Under the pieces are notes generated by a model that searched no databases, was not told the DNA's origin, and saw nothing but the letters and a program-made list of their open reading frames with translations. A stretch of 11,983 bases of DNA, from positions 1 to 11,983 of the forward strand of contig JBAXKB010000032.1 in assembly GCA_037137575.1 (NCBI GenBank), in the 5' to 3' direction. Each line of letters starts with the position of its first letter. Within the stretch, counting starts at the first letter, position 1. The DNA is from UBA5976 sp037137575 (GTDB taxonomy: Bacteria > Actinomycetota > Actinomycetes > S36-B12 > UBA5976). The translations under genes were made by a program, and so were the position numbers. Below, one piece after another: positions 1-7,943 of this stretch.

Positions 1-4
1 TGAG

Positions 5-77
5 TGGCCCCGAGATGATTCGAACATCCGACACACGGTTTAGGAAACCGTTGCTCTATCCCCTGAGCTACGGGGCC
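5..77 (-). tRNA. tRNA-Arg (anticodon CCU)
   Basis: Read on the minus strand this folds as a full 73-nt cloverleaf. The acceptor arms GGCCCCG/CGGGGCC pair, the D-arm is GCTC/GAGC, and the anticodon stem ACGGT/ACCGT encloses the loop TTCCTAA, giving anticodon CCT. The T-loop is TTCGAAT and the discriminator base is A. CCA is not encoded. It lies 32 bases downstream of the ABC ATPase gene on the same strand; a TAAGAT box in that gap could be its own -10. The tRNA marks the left edge of the polysaccharide locus. Confidence 0.96.
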
Positions 78-109
78 AGGGCTTGACGCAATCTTATTAT
101 TTGTTGAAC

Positions 110-958
110 TTAGAAATCGTCGGTTGCGGCTGAAGATTTCTTTCCCACTTTCATAAAGTCAAGATATTCGTCCACAACTGTATTGACATCGCCATGCATC
201 ATGAGATTGCCATGATCTAGCCAAATCGCATCGCTGCACAGATCTTTAATGGTGTTTGAGCCGTGTGAAACGACAACCATTGTCCGGGCAGTGTCCATAA
301 GTTCGCGCATCTTCTTCTGCGCCTTAACTTTGAAGCGAGCGTCACCAGCAGAGAGCGCTTCATCGATAAGCAAAATGTCCGGCTTCATGTGAACAGCCGC
401 TGAGAATGCCAAGCGAGAAGCCATACCTGATGAGTAAGTCTTAACCGGCATGTCGCGGAAATCTTCAATCTCGGCGAAAGCAATGATCTCATCGACGCGC
501 TCTAAAATTTCATCTCGGGTCATTCCAGCAGCAAGTCCAGCAAGTAGCACATTCTCCGGCGCCGAAAGTGCACTATTGAAACCGGCAGCCAAAGATAAAA
601 GTGCGCTCACATCGCCGTTCACGACAATTTGACCCGAAGACGGCGGCATGATTCCAGCGATTGCCCGAAGTAAAGTTGATTTTCCAGCGCCGTTATGGCC
701 AACAACACCAAGAACCGTGCCGTGTGGAATTTCAAAACTGATGTTCTTGATTGCCTCAACAGTCTTGACAAGTTTTGTGCGACGCCCAAGGCGCGACAGT
801 GTTGACTTCAAAGTAGGAGTTGACTCAAAGCTGGTGCGGTAGGTAATGCTCAGCTCTTGAACGCTAATGGCGACGTCGGCAGTTTTCTCTTTTTCTAGAG
901 CCCACGCTTTGGCTTTGCCATGTTGCTCGTCGTCTTCAAGTTCATCTTCTATTTCCAT
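110..958 (-). CDS. ABC transporter ATP-binding protein of polysaccharide/teichoic-acid export type (Wzt/TagH-like)
   Basis: This is the cytoplasmic ATPase that powers export of a lipid-linked polysaccharide or teichoic acid with the permease encoded just upstream. Numbering from the ATG at 958 (282 residues), the Walker A GHNGAGKST lies at about 87-95, the ABC signature YSSGMASRL at 175-183, the Walker B ILLIDEAL at 195-202, and the H-loop histidine near 232. The sequence before Walker A (VEAIKNISFEIPHGTVLGVVG) is typical of the Wzt/TagH/RfbE branch. The protein ends soon after the nucleotide-binding domain, so it lacks the C-terminal carbohydrate-binding domain of long Wzt proteins. The N-terminus is strikingly acidic (MEIEDELEDDEQ). 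The ATG at 958 starts 4 nt after the permease stop, suggesting translational coupling; in-frame GTG 976 and TTG 1000 would overlap the permease gene and remain possible starts. The family is clear; the exported glycan is not known. Confidence 0.93.
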   Translation of the reverse strand: MEIEDELEDDEQHGKAKAWALEKEKTADVAISVQELSITYRTSFESTPTLKSTLSRLGRRTKLVKTVEAIKNISFEIPHGTVLGVVGHNGAGKSTLLRAIAGIMPPSSGQIVVNGDVSALLSLAAGFNSALSAPENVLLAGLAAGMTRDEILERVDEIIAFAEIEDFRDMPVKTYSSGMASRLAFSAAVHMKPDILLIDEALSAGDARFKVKAQKKMRELMDTARTMVVVSHGSNTIKDLCSDAIWLDHGNLMMHGDVNTVVDEYLDFMKVGKKSSAATDDF

Positions 959-962
959 TTCA

Positions 963-1841
963 TCAAATTCGGACACTGAATTCCCGCTCTCGAGATACAA
1001 AAATTAATAGACCAGAAATGAATAACAGCGCAGTCCAAAACAGCGCTGCATACCAGTACGCAGGCGTTGGCGGCTTGTTTGATACTGCTTCTTCAAAAAT
1101 ACATAGCAACCCGTAGACCGGATTGTAATTTTCAATTACTGCGAATGCCTTACCCTTAACATCTTCTGGCATCCACAGAATCGGCGAAACATAGAGGCCA
1201 ATGCGGCTAATAAAGGGTAGGAATGAACGCATATCGCGGAAATAAACCTGCAGAGTGGCTAGAAGTGCTGCCAAGCCGAATACAAAAATCGCCAGTAACA
1301 AAATCGCAGGAAGAGCCCACAGCATATTCCAACCAAACTTGTCATGACCAAGTTCACCGGCAGGTACGAATACCACCCAGTAGATCGAATAGATGATAAG
1401 TGTTGGCCAGAAGCGTTTCATAGCTACAATCGCAGCCGAGAGTGGCAATAGCAGCCGGGGGAATGAGCGGTTGGCGATGAGCTTGCCGAGTGAGACCACG
1501 CTGGCTGCGCCCATGCCCATAGCACTAGTAACTGTGTGATAAACAAACATGCCAGCGAGCAAGTGGGCAACAAAGTCAGGGCCGTGCTTGTGGTTTGTAG
1601 AAAGAATGATTACGAGTAAGTAGTAGATGCCAGCTTGGATCAAGGGGTTTAGAACTAGCCATAGCTGCCCGAATAAAGTGGTGGACTGCTGCGCGCGTAA
1701 CTGCGCCCGCGCCAATTCGTAGGCAAGTTCGCGGCGGGTCCACATGTCCTTTGAATATTCGATTAGGTTCGGCAGACCTGCTTTAAACGGGCGATGAACG
1801 CGCGTTGGACCCGAGTTAGCTTGCGTCAAATTTTCTGGCAC
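963..1841 (-). CDS. ABC-2 type polysaccharide export permease (Wzm/TagG-like)
   Basis: The 292-residue integral membrane protein is the partner of the downstream ATPase and would form the channel for a lipid-linked glycan. Its N-terminal cytoplasmic segment (about 1-58) is followed by roughly six hydrophobic segments near 60-80, 92-116, 145-160, 173-198, 207-223 and 265-282. The motif YFRDMRSFLPF at about 200-210 and the SPILWMPEDV stretch at about 219-228 are typical of Wzm/TagG permeases. The length fits the family (about 260-300). The start is a GTG at 1841 with no strong Shine-Dalgarno; an inverted repeat lies 12 nt upstream. It shares the upstream spacer with the divergent glycosyltransferase/pyruvyl transferase gene, which places the exporter and the glycan-building enzymes in one locus. 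Confidence 0.93.
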   Translation of the reverse strand: MPENLTQANSGPTRVHRPFKAGLPNLIEYSKDMWTRRELAYELARAQLRAQQSTTLFGQLWLVLNPLIQAGIYYLLVIILSTNHKHGPDFVAHLLAGMFVYHTVTSAMGMGAASVVSLGKLIANRSFPRLLLPLSAAIVAMKRFWPTLIIYSIYWVVFVPAGELGHDKFGWNMLWALPAILLLAIFVFGLAALLATLQVYFRDMRSFLPFISRIGLYVSPILWMPEDVKGKAFAVIENYNPVYGLLCIFEEAVSNKPPTPAYWYAALFWTALLFISGLLIFVSREREFSVRI

Positions 1842-1853
1842 TAACCCATTCTA

Positions 1854-1864
1854 CCGAGCGTCGG
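1854..1864. promoter_or_regulatory. Inverted repeat CCGA-N3-TCGG, permease side
   Basis: CCGAGCGTCGG is a perfect 4-bp inverted repeat around three bases. It sits 12 nt upstream of the permease GTG. A matching element lies at 1924-1934, at nearly the same distance from the opposite gene's start. It could be an operator half-pair or a small RNA hairpin near the ribosome site. This is inferred from symmetry only, and arms this short can occur by chance. Confidence 0.3.
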
Positions 1865-1923
1865 GCCCTAAGTCGTTCATAGCGCGTATGTTAAGGTTGG
1901 AAACAATTCATTAGGCAAAATTA

Positions 1924-1934
1924 CCGACCATCGG
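1924..1934. promoter_or_regulatory. Inverted repeat CCGA-N3-TCGG, glycosyltransferase side
   Basis: CCGACCATCGG ends 11 nt before the ATG at 1946 and overlaps the likely Shine-Dalgarno GGGAG (1933-1937). It repeats the element at 1854-1864, with centres 70 bp apart. A bound protein or a folded leader here would be positioned to affect translation or transcription of the gene at 1946. Confidence 0.3.
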
Positions 1935-1945
1935 GAGACAAATCC

Positions 1946-3706
1946 ATGGATTCGAAAGACGTTATCGTCTGTTCATTTTTTACTGATGACGATTATTACC
2001 GAGCCCACGCCGATAATTTACGCAACAATCTGGAGAATTTGGGCTTATCCTACGAACTTCGGGAGATTCAGAAGTTAGAAGGCGAAGAGTGGCCAGATAT
2101 TTGCCGCAAGAAAATCGGATTCATTGCTGATGTGTGCGCGCAGTATCCCGACAAAAAAGTTTTCTGGATCGATGTGGACTGCAACTTGCTCTCCATTCCA
2201 GATTATGTAGTGAACACCACAGCAGATTTGATTGGGTTCACCCGTGGTTTTGGCCCGGCACTGAAAATTGGTTACGAAGGCCGCGCCCGGTTCTGGGAAC
2301 CATGCTTTTGGGGTTTGAACACGACGTCACAGGCACGCAAGCTAATTGTTGATGCGCACAATCTTGAAAAAGCGTCGACGCTGCGGGCCACTGACGACTA
2401 CTTTTTGGAAGAAGCTTGGCGGGCTAACGCAGCAAACTTAACTTTCCAGATCATTCCATCAGGCTGTGTAGTTGGCCGTGGTAATTCCACCCAAAATGCA
2501 TTCTTCACCTTCGGTGCAAGTGGCAATGTTGCCGAATTCAAAGGCAAAGTTGAGCAGCATGTACGCGCTGGTGGCGCTAAAAAGAAAAAGAGTTTGCGGG
2601 CTCGGGGCCTTTCGGTAGCAAAAAAAATCGAGGACTTAATTCCCTCAGGTATTGCTCGCAAACTGCGCCGCATGGTTGATGGTTCAGGAGTAACGGGATT
2701 TTTAGTATCAGGCAAAGCGCCGAAGGGAGATCCGGCCCGGACAGCATCCCTGAACAGCATCTTGGCTGAAGGTAAAAATGGAACCACCGAATCGTTAGAA
2801 GCTGTGGTTACAAAATTCCAGGCTTCTTACATTCCTACAAAAGTCGAAGCTAACACAATTGAAGCCGCAAAAACTTTCTCGCTCTACGCGAGCAAACCAG
2901 CAACAGAAGAAGTTCTTTTAGCCTGGTGGCCACGCCCGTTCCCAGGCAACTTTGGCGACTGGTTGAGTCCGCTAATCGTCAGCAATTACACCGATGCCAA
3001 AATTTTTCACCAGTCGGTATCTCGAGTTGCTAAGAAAGAGCACATCATCGGGCTTGGCTCTATTGGCCGGTTTATTAAATCGAATTCAATCGTGTGTGGC
3101 ACGGGTATTAGTACTGACGATCTAGAACTTAATAACAACGCCGAATATGTTTCCGTGCGCGGCCCGATCACGGCCGAGGTGGTTAAGAAATCTGGTGGCC
3201 CGGATGTTACTAGTTTTGGCGACCCAGGAATTTTGCTATCGCGCATCATTCCAATTACTCGTGGGGCAACCAATGGCCGTCTGGCACTTGTGCGTCACTT
3301 TACCCACGTAAAAATTCCATTGGTTAAGCCAGCAAACATGGACGAACTTGACGTTTTAGTTGGCCACCCAACAGGTATCCGCGCTTTACTTGAAGAGCTA
3401 AATAAATATGACGCAGTCGTAACTAGCGCGATGCATATTTACATTTCGTGCCAAAGCTATGGCATTCCTTGCGCACTAATCACATTCGATGGCTTCGAAG
3501 ATGCTGTGCATGGAAACGGCATTAAGTATCGCGATTACTCAATGGGTGTTGGCTTGCCAGCAATAAATCCAACTGCTGTTGCGCTTGACTTAACCTCAGT
3601 GAACTTTGATGACATCATCAAGGATCTTGTTGTTAGCCAGGAAAAGATGGATGAAGTTGAAGATGCCATTCGTAGATCACTAACAATCCTGGCAAACAAG
3701 TCGTAG
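1946..3706 (+). CDS. Two-domain protein: glycosyltransferase-like N-terminus and polysaccharide pyruvyl transferase C-terminus
   Basis: The 586-residue protein appears to join two enzymes. Residues about 5-200 resemble a nucleotide-diphospho-sugar transferase fold: hydrophobic strand VIVCSF, then KVFWIDVDCN at 71-80, with D76-V-D78 matching a metal-binding DxD, and later FWEPCFWGLN and TDDYFLEEAW. Residues about 205-320 form a linker with a basic patch (AKKKKSLRARG). Residues about 322-545 match the polysaccharide pyruvyl transferase family (PF04230): NFGDWLSP at 335-342, VSVRGPIT at 402-409, SFGDPGILL at 423-431, and VVTSAMHIYISCQSYGIPCALI at about 491-512. The second domain should move pyruvate from PEP onto a sugar of the surface glycan; the first may add that sugar. 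The start is an ATG with GGGAG 8 nt upstream. An A8 run at 2620-2627 falls in the linker. The pyruvyl transferase call is firm, the glycosyltransferase call moderate. Confidence 0.85.
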   Translation: MDSKDVIVCSFFTDDDYYRAHADNLRNNLENLGLSYELREIQKLEGEEWPDICRKKIGFIADVCAQYPDKKVFWIDVDCNLLSIPDYVVNTTADLIGFTRGFGPALKIGYEGRARFWEPCFWGLNTTSQARKLIVDAHNLEKASTLRATDDYFLEEAWRANAANLTFQIIPSGCVVGRGNSTQNAFFTFGASGNVAEFKGKVEQHVRAGGAKKKKSLRARGLSVAKKIEDLIPSGIARKLRRMVDGSGVTGFLVSGKAPKGDPARTASLNSILAEGKNGTTESLEAVVTKFQASYIPTKVEANTIEAAKTFSLYASKPATEEVLLAWWPRPFPGNFGDWLSPLIVSNYTDAKIFHQSVSRVAKKEHIIGLGSIGRFIKSNSIVCGTGISTDDLELNNNAEYVSVRGPITAEVVKKSGGPDVTSFGDPGILLSRIIPITRGATNGRLALVRHFTHVKIPLVKPANMDELDVLVGHPTGIRALLEELNKYDAVVTSAMHIYISCQSYGIPCALITFDGFEDAVHGNGIKYRDYSMGVGLPAINPTAVALDLTSVNFDDIIKDLVVSQEKMDEVEDAIRRSLTILANKS

Positions 3707-3728
3707 TTTCTGTTTGCCATAGATGTGA

Positions 3729-4523
3729 TTGGTTGACGTAGTGAGTTCAGGCGAGAGTCAAGCACTAACCTTTCGGTTAACTATCGCTTACTCAACATTG
3801 GCTGGTCGGGTAGCAAATATTGAATTGCCATCGCAACGTGTCGATCAAGAAATTTTGGTTGTTGTGCAAAATCCAGATCGAATTGAGTTCCTCGCCCCAT
3901 CGCGTTCTGATGTAAGAGTTGTTGAACTTGATTCAAAAGGCGTAGCCAAAAGCCGAAATACCGCAATTGATGTTGCTCAAGGTAAATATTTGGTTTTTGC
4001 TGATGACGACATCGAATTCGACCTAGAAAAACTTGATGAAGTCGTAACTCACTTAGAAAGCTGTAAGTGCTCTCTAGTCTTGGGCCAAGCAACAGACCAA
4101 GCAGGCACTCTGCGTAAGAAGTACCCAACCGGTGTGGCTTGGTTAACGCGATTCAACAGCGCCAAAGCAGCCACATACGAAATGTTGATAGATGTGCAAG
4201 CTATCCGTACAAATGGCATCAGATTCGATGAAGATTTTGGTGCGGGCGCAGTTAATTATTTAGGCGATGAATACATTTTTATTTGCGATCTGCTTAAGCG
4301 CCATCAGAAAGCCCATTTTTTGCCGCTGACAATGGCCGTGCACCCAACAGATAGTTCGGGCAGTGGGTGGGGCACTAGCGCAGATTTACAGGCCCGAGCC
4401 AAAATATTCACTCGAGTATTCGGCCCACTCGCTTTCGCAGTAAGGGCACTTTTTATTGTGCGAAATCGCGACAAAGTCCGCGGACTTAGCAACTACATAC
4501 GATTTGTATTCGCGAGCTTCTAG
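3729..4523 (+). CDS. GT2-type (GT-A fold) glycosyltransferase
   Basis: The 264-residue protein resembles family 2 glycosyltransferases that move a sugar from a nucleotide donor to a growing glycan on the cytoplasmic side of the membrane. The first strand LTIAYSTL is at about 17-24. The donor-site region GVAKSRNTAIDVAQGKYLVF at about 71-90 leads into ADDDIEFD, with D92-D94 as the metal-binding DxD-like motif. A later acidic motif GDEYIFICDLL at about 179-189 matches the catalytic-base region. There is no clear transmembrane segment; residues about 232-245 are hydrophobic. It follows the previous gene by 22 nt in the same direction, so the two are probably co-transcribed. The start is uncertain: TTG at 3729 and GTG at 3741 are both in frame and neither has a good Shine-Dalgarno. 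The specific sugar cannot be read from the sequence. Confidence 0.85.
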   Translation: MVDVVSSGESQALTFRLTIAYSTLAGRVANIELPSQRVDQEILVVVQNPDRIEFLAPSRSDVRVVELDSKGVAKSRNTAIDVAQGKYLVFADDDIEFDLEKLDEVVTHLESCKCSLVLGQATDQAGTLRKKYPTGVAWLTRFNSAKAATYEMLIDVQAIRTNGIRFDEDFGAGAVNYLGDEYIFICDLLKRHQKAHFLPLTMAVHPTDSSGSGWGTSADLQARAKIFTRVFGPLAFAVRALFIVRNRDKVRGLSNYIRFVFASF

Positions 4524-4639
4524 ATTTCAAAGCACTCGGCGCCATCAGGGCCAGACTGCTTGCGCTAACCTGCAGCTGCCTTCGCTTACCCGAAATTTTT
4601 ATACAGTGGGATACCCGTGGGACAAGAATGGGCATCAAG

Positions 4640-4645
4640 TAGACT
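4640..4645 (+). promoter_or_regulatory. Putative -10 box of the purSQL operon
   Basis: TAGACT fits the actinobacterial TANNNT -10 pattern and lies 34 nt before purS. The 9-mer TAGACTGAA recurs at the purF promoter (8361-8369), which supports a real signal. No convincing -35 is visible. TATACA at 4600-4605 is a second candidate. The spacer 4524-4679 otherwise shows no riboswitch-like or terminator-like structure that I can support. Confidence 0.45.
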
Positions 4646-4679
4646 GAAGGCTAACCCACTTACTAGCGCTGGAGTGCTC

Positions 4680-4925
4680 ATGGTGCGCATTGTCGTTGAT
4701 GTTAAATTAAAGCCGGAAATCCTTGACCCACAAGGTCGGGCAGTCCTAGGGGCACTGGGCCGATTAGGCCTGTCAGGCGTGAGTGATGTGCGTCAGGGCA
4801 AGCAGTTTGTGCTCACACTAGATGGCGAAGTCACCGACGAGAAACTCGCGCAGATTAATCACATTGCCGAGACTTTGCTGAGTAATCCAGTAATTGAAGA
4901 TTTCACTGTGCAGGTTCAAAAATGA
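4680..4925 (+). CDS. purS: Phosphoribosylformylglycinamidine synthase subunit PurS
   Basis: PurS is the small subunit that bridges PurQ and PurL in the three-part FGAM synthase, the fourth step of purine synthesis (FGAR + ATP + glutamine to FGAM). The 81-residue product has the family's usual length. Its start, VRIVVDVKLKPEILDPQG, followed by ALGRLG and VSDVRQGK, is the standard PurS pattern. The ATG at 4680 is supported by GGAG at 4671-4674, five bases upstream; a GTG directly after it is a less likely start. Its TGA stop overlaps the purQ ATG by 4 nt (ATGA), so translation is probably coupled and the subunits made in step. Confidence 0.97.
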   Translation: MVRIVVDVKLKPEILDPQGRAVLGALGRLGLSGVSDVRQGKQFVLTLDGEVTDEKLAQINHIAETLLSNPVIEDFTVQVQK

Positions 4926-5614
4926 CCGCAAGGGTAGGCGTTGTAACCTTCCCCGGTTCGTTAGATGATCAAGATGCGGTGCGCGCAGTAAGAATTGCTG
5001 GCGGCGAAGCAGTTTCTCTCTGGCACGGCGATGCAAATCTCCATGGTGTAGATGCAGTAGTGCTTCCGGGTGGATTCTCATACGGTGACTATTTACGCTG
5101 TGGCGCTATTGCTCGCTTTGCTCCAGTAATGGAAAAAATTATCGAAGCTGCCCGCGAAGGCATGCCAGTACTTGGTATTTGTAATGGGTTCCAGATTTTG
5201 TGTGAGTCACACCTTTTGCCTGGCGCATTGACTCGTAACGATCACTTGCACTTCATTTGCCGTGACCAAAAACTCAAAATCGAAAACAATTCTTCCGCTT
5301 GGACCCGCGACTATGCAGTTGGCCAAGAAATTATTGTGCCACTAAAGAATGGTGAAGGCGGTTTCGTGGCTGACGAATACACACTTGACCAACTTGAAGC
5401 GCAAGGCCGTGTGATTGCTCGCTACTTAGACTTAAATCCAAATGGTAGCCGCCGCGATATCGCTGGAATTTGCAATGAAGCCGGCAACGTTGTTGGTTTG
5501 ATGCCACATCCCGAACATGCGGTTGAAGAACTGACTGGTCCGACAACAGATGGACTTGGTTTCTTCACTTCAGTGTTAACTAGTTTGCTTTCTGGGCAGG
5601 CGGTCAACGCATGA
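4922..5614 (+). CDS. purQ: Phosphoribosylformylglycinamidine synthase subunit PurQ (glutaminase)
   Basis: PurQ is the class I glutamine amidotransferase subunit that releases ammonia from glutamine and passes it to PurL. The 230-residue protein shows VLPGGFSYGDYLR at about 47-59, the nucleophile elbow GICNGFQIL with Cys87, and the catalytic pair in MPHPEHA (His196, Glu198), so the triad is complete. The length is normal for the stand-alone subunit. It overlaps purS and purL by 4 nt each (ATGA). Start choice is fixed by the purS overlap. Confidence 0.98.
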   Translation: MTARVGVVTFPGSLDDQDAVRAVRIAGGEAVSLWHGDANLHGVDAVVLPGGFSYGDYLRCGAIARFAPVMEKIIEAAREGMPVLGICNGFQILCESHLLPGALTRNDHLHFICRDQKLKIENNSSAWTRDYAVGQEIIVPLKNGEGGFVADEYTLDQLEAQGRVIARYLDLNPNGSRRDIAGICNEAGNVVGLMPHPEHAVEELTGPTTDGLGFFTSVLTSLLSGQAVNA

Positions 5615-7908
5615 GCGTAGATACCGTTGGCCAGGCCAAAGAATCGCCAGTTCAAGAACAACCGTTTAAAGAACTTGGCCTAAAGCCTGATGAGTACGAA
5701 CGCATCAAGGAAATTTTGGGCCGCCGCCCCACTTCATCTGAACTCGCTATGTATTCAGTCATGTGGTCGGAGCACTGCAGTTACAAATCCAGCAAAGTTC
5801 ATCTTCGTCAGTTTGGCGAAAAAGCACCGCACAGCGATGCACTGCTTGTCGGCATTGGCGAAAACGCTGGCGTTGTAGACATCGGCCATGGCTGGGCGGT
5901 CACATTCAAAGTCGAATCACACAACCACCCGTCCTATGTTGAGCCGTACCAGGGCGCAGCTACTGGTGTTGGCGGCATTGTGCGCGACATCATCTCGATG
6001 GGTGCTCGCCCGGTTGCCGTGATGGATCCACTTCGTTTTGGTGACCCATACAATCCAGACACTCGACGCGTTTTAACTGGCGTTGTTTCTGGCATTGGTG
6101 GTTACGGCAACTGTTTAGGACTGCCAAACATTGGTGGCGAAATCGTTTTTGACCCGAGTTATCAGGGCAACCCATTAGTGAACGCACTTTGTGTTGGCAC
6201 CATGAAACATGAAGACATCCATTTAGCCGCCGCCTCTGGGGTTGGTAACTTGGTTATTTTGTACGGCGCCCGCACTGGTGGCGATGGGATCGGTGGCGTG
6301 AGTGTTCTTGCTTCCGAAACTTTCGATGCTGATGGGCCGGCAAAGCGTCCAAGTGTGCAGGTTGGCGATCCATTTATGGAGAAGTTGCTAATCGAGTGCA
6401 CGCTCGAAGTTCTACATGCAGGTCTTGTCGAAGGTATCCAAGACCTTGGTGGCGCCGGAATTTCTTGTGCGACAAGCGAGCTTGCAAGTAATGGCGAAGG
6501 TGGCATGCATGTTTGGCTTGATCGCGTATTACTGCGCGATCACACACTTTCACCAGAAGAAATCTTGATGAGCGAGTCACAAGAACGCATGTGCGCAGTT
6601 GTTTTGCCTGACAAAGTCGAAGAGTTCCTCGATGTCTGTAAGAAGTGGGATGTTGAAGCTGTTGTTATCGGTGAAGTGAATGCATCCGGACGATTAACAG
6701 TTGATTGGCATGGCGAGCAAATCGTTGATGTTCCGCCGCGATCTGTTGCGCACGATGGCCCAATTTATGAACGCCCTTATGCGCGGCCGCAGTGGATGGA
6801 TGCGCGTCAAAGCGATGCGCCGACTGCGCAACGTCTTGCCCGCCCAACTACCGCCCAAGATGTTCGCGAAACTTTGTTACGCATGGTTGCAGCGCCAAAC
6901 TTGGCAGCGAAAACCTGGGTTACATCCCAGTACGACCGCTATGTCATGGGCAACACTGTTTTGGCTCAGCCAGAAGACAGCGGAATGATTCGCGTAGACG
7001 AAGAAACTGGCCTTGGTGTTGCTATTTCAACTGACTGCAACGCTCGATTTGCAGCGCTTGATCCATACCGCGGTGCCCAGCTGGCATTTGCGGAGTCTTA
7101 CCGAAATGTGGCAGTTACTGGCGCAGTTCCACTAGCGGTAACTAATTGCCTCAACTTTGGTTCACCAGAGGATCCAGATGTTATGTGGCAATTTGAGCAA
7201 GCAGTAACTGGTTTAGCTGATGCATGTTTGGATATGGGCACACCAGTAACCGGCGGCAATGTGTCGTTCTATAACCAAACAGCTGACGTAGCAATTCACC
7301 CAACTCCAGTTATAGGTGTTTTAGGTGTAATCGATGATGTGAATCGTCGCACTCCGATGGCTTGGCAAGAAGATGGTGAACTCATTTACCTGCTTGGCGA
7401 GACTTCTGATGAACTTGCCGGCTCAGAATGGGCACACGAGGTTCATGCACATCTTGGCGGTTTGCCACCAGCTTTGGATTTGACCAAAGAGCGCACACTT
7501 GCTGAAATTTTGGTAGCAGGCTCACGCGATGGCATGCTCAGCGCAGCTCATGATGTCAGTGATGGCGGAGTAGTGCAGACACTAGTTGAAATGGGCTTAC
7601 GTGCAAACATTGGCGCTCGAGTTTGGGTTCCAGACAATTTAGACGCATTTGTATTTCTATGGAGTGAATCTGCTACTCGCGCAGTTGTAGTTGTGCCACG
7701 CAGTGAGGAAATGCGTTTCTCGGCAATGTGCGAAGCCCGTAGTTTCACTTCTACCCGAATTGGCGTGGTTGATTCGAAGATTGGGCAAGAGCACGGCGTT
7801 GCCGGCCAAGCACTTCGAATTGAAAATGTTTACGGGGCAGATGTAACTGTGGCCCTTAGTGACTTACGCGAAGCCAGCGAAAAGACTTTGCCAGCACTAT
7901 TTGGCTGA
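5611..7908 (+). CDS. purL: Phosphoribosylformylglycinamidine synthase subunit PurL (small type)
   Basis: PurL is the synthetase subunit that activates FGAR with ATP and adds ammonia to give FGAM. The 765 residues match the small PurL form, which needs separate PurS and PurQ, rather than the roughly 1300-residue single-chain enzyme of proteobacteria. Visible motifs are SEHCSYKSSK at about 53-62, VESHNHPS at 101-108, the glycine-rich ATGVGGIVRDI at about 117-127, IQDLGGAGISCATSE in the first half, and the second-half repeats TDCNARF, ESYRNVAVTGA and VTGGNVSFYN. The AIRS-like domain is duplicated as expected. The ATG overlaps the purQ stop by 4 nt. The gene ends 35 nt before a convergent gene; no clear terminator hairpin is seen between them. 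Confidence 0.98.
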   Translation: MSVDTVGQAKESPVQEQPFKELGLKPDEYERIKEILGRRPTSSELAMYSVMWSEHCSYKSSKVHLRQFGEKAPHSDALLVGIGENAGVVDIGHGWAVTFKVESHNHPSYVEPYQGAATGVGGIVRDIISMGARPVAVMDPLRFGDPYNPDTRRVLTGVVSGIGGYGNCLGLPNIGGEIVFDPSYQGNPLVNALCVGTMKHEDIHLAAASGVGNLVILYGARTGGDGIGGVSVLASETFDADGPAKRPSVQVGDPFMEKLLIECTLEVLHAGLVEGIQDLGGAGISCATSELASNGEGGMHVWLDRVLLRDHTLSPEEILMSESQERMCAVVLPDKVEEFLDVCKKWDVEAVVIGEVNASGRLTVDWHGEQIVDVPPRSVAHDGPIYERPYARPQWMDARQSDAPTAQRLARPTTAQDVRETLLRMVAAPNLAAKTWVTSQYDRYVMGNTVLAQPEDSGMIRVDEETGLGVAISTDCNARFAALDPYRGAQLAFAESYRNVAVTGAVPLAVTNCLNFGSPEDPDVMWQFEQAVTGLADACLDMGTPVTGGNVSFYNQTADVAIHPTPVIGVLGVIDDVNRRTPMAWQEDGELIYLLGETSDELAGSEWAHEVHAHLGGLPPALDLTKERTLAEILVAGSRDGMLSAAHDVSDGGVVQTLVEMGLRANIGARVWVPDNLDAFVFLWSESATRAVVVVPRSEEMRFSAMCEARSFTSTRIGVVDSKIGQEHGVAGQALRIENVYGADVTVALSDLREASEKTLPALFG

Positions 7909-7943
7909 GGCGCAAACTTAACTAGCTAGGCCTTTTCCTTGAT

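Noticed and set aside
2398..2787. 129-codon minus-strand ORF
   Set aside because: It lies wholly within the fused transferase gene, in antisense, and has no recognisable domain.
4524..4679. Riboswitch or attenuator before purS
   Set aside because: No known purine, PRPP or ZTP riboswitch pattern and no terminator hairpin could be recognised in this spacer.
6162..6506. 114-codon minus-strand ORF
   Set aside because: It is an antisense shadow of purL.
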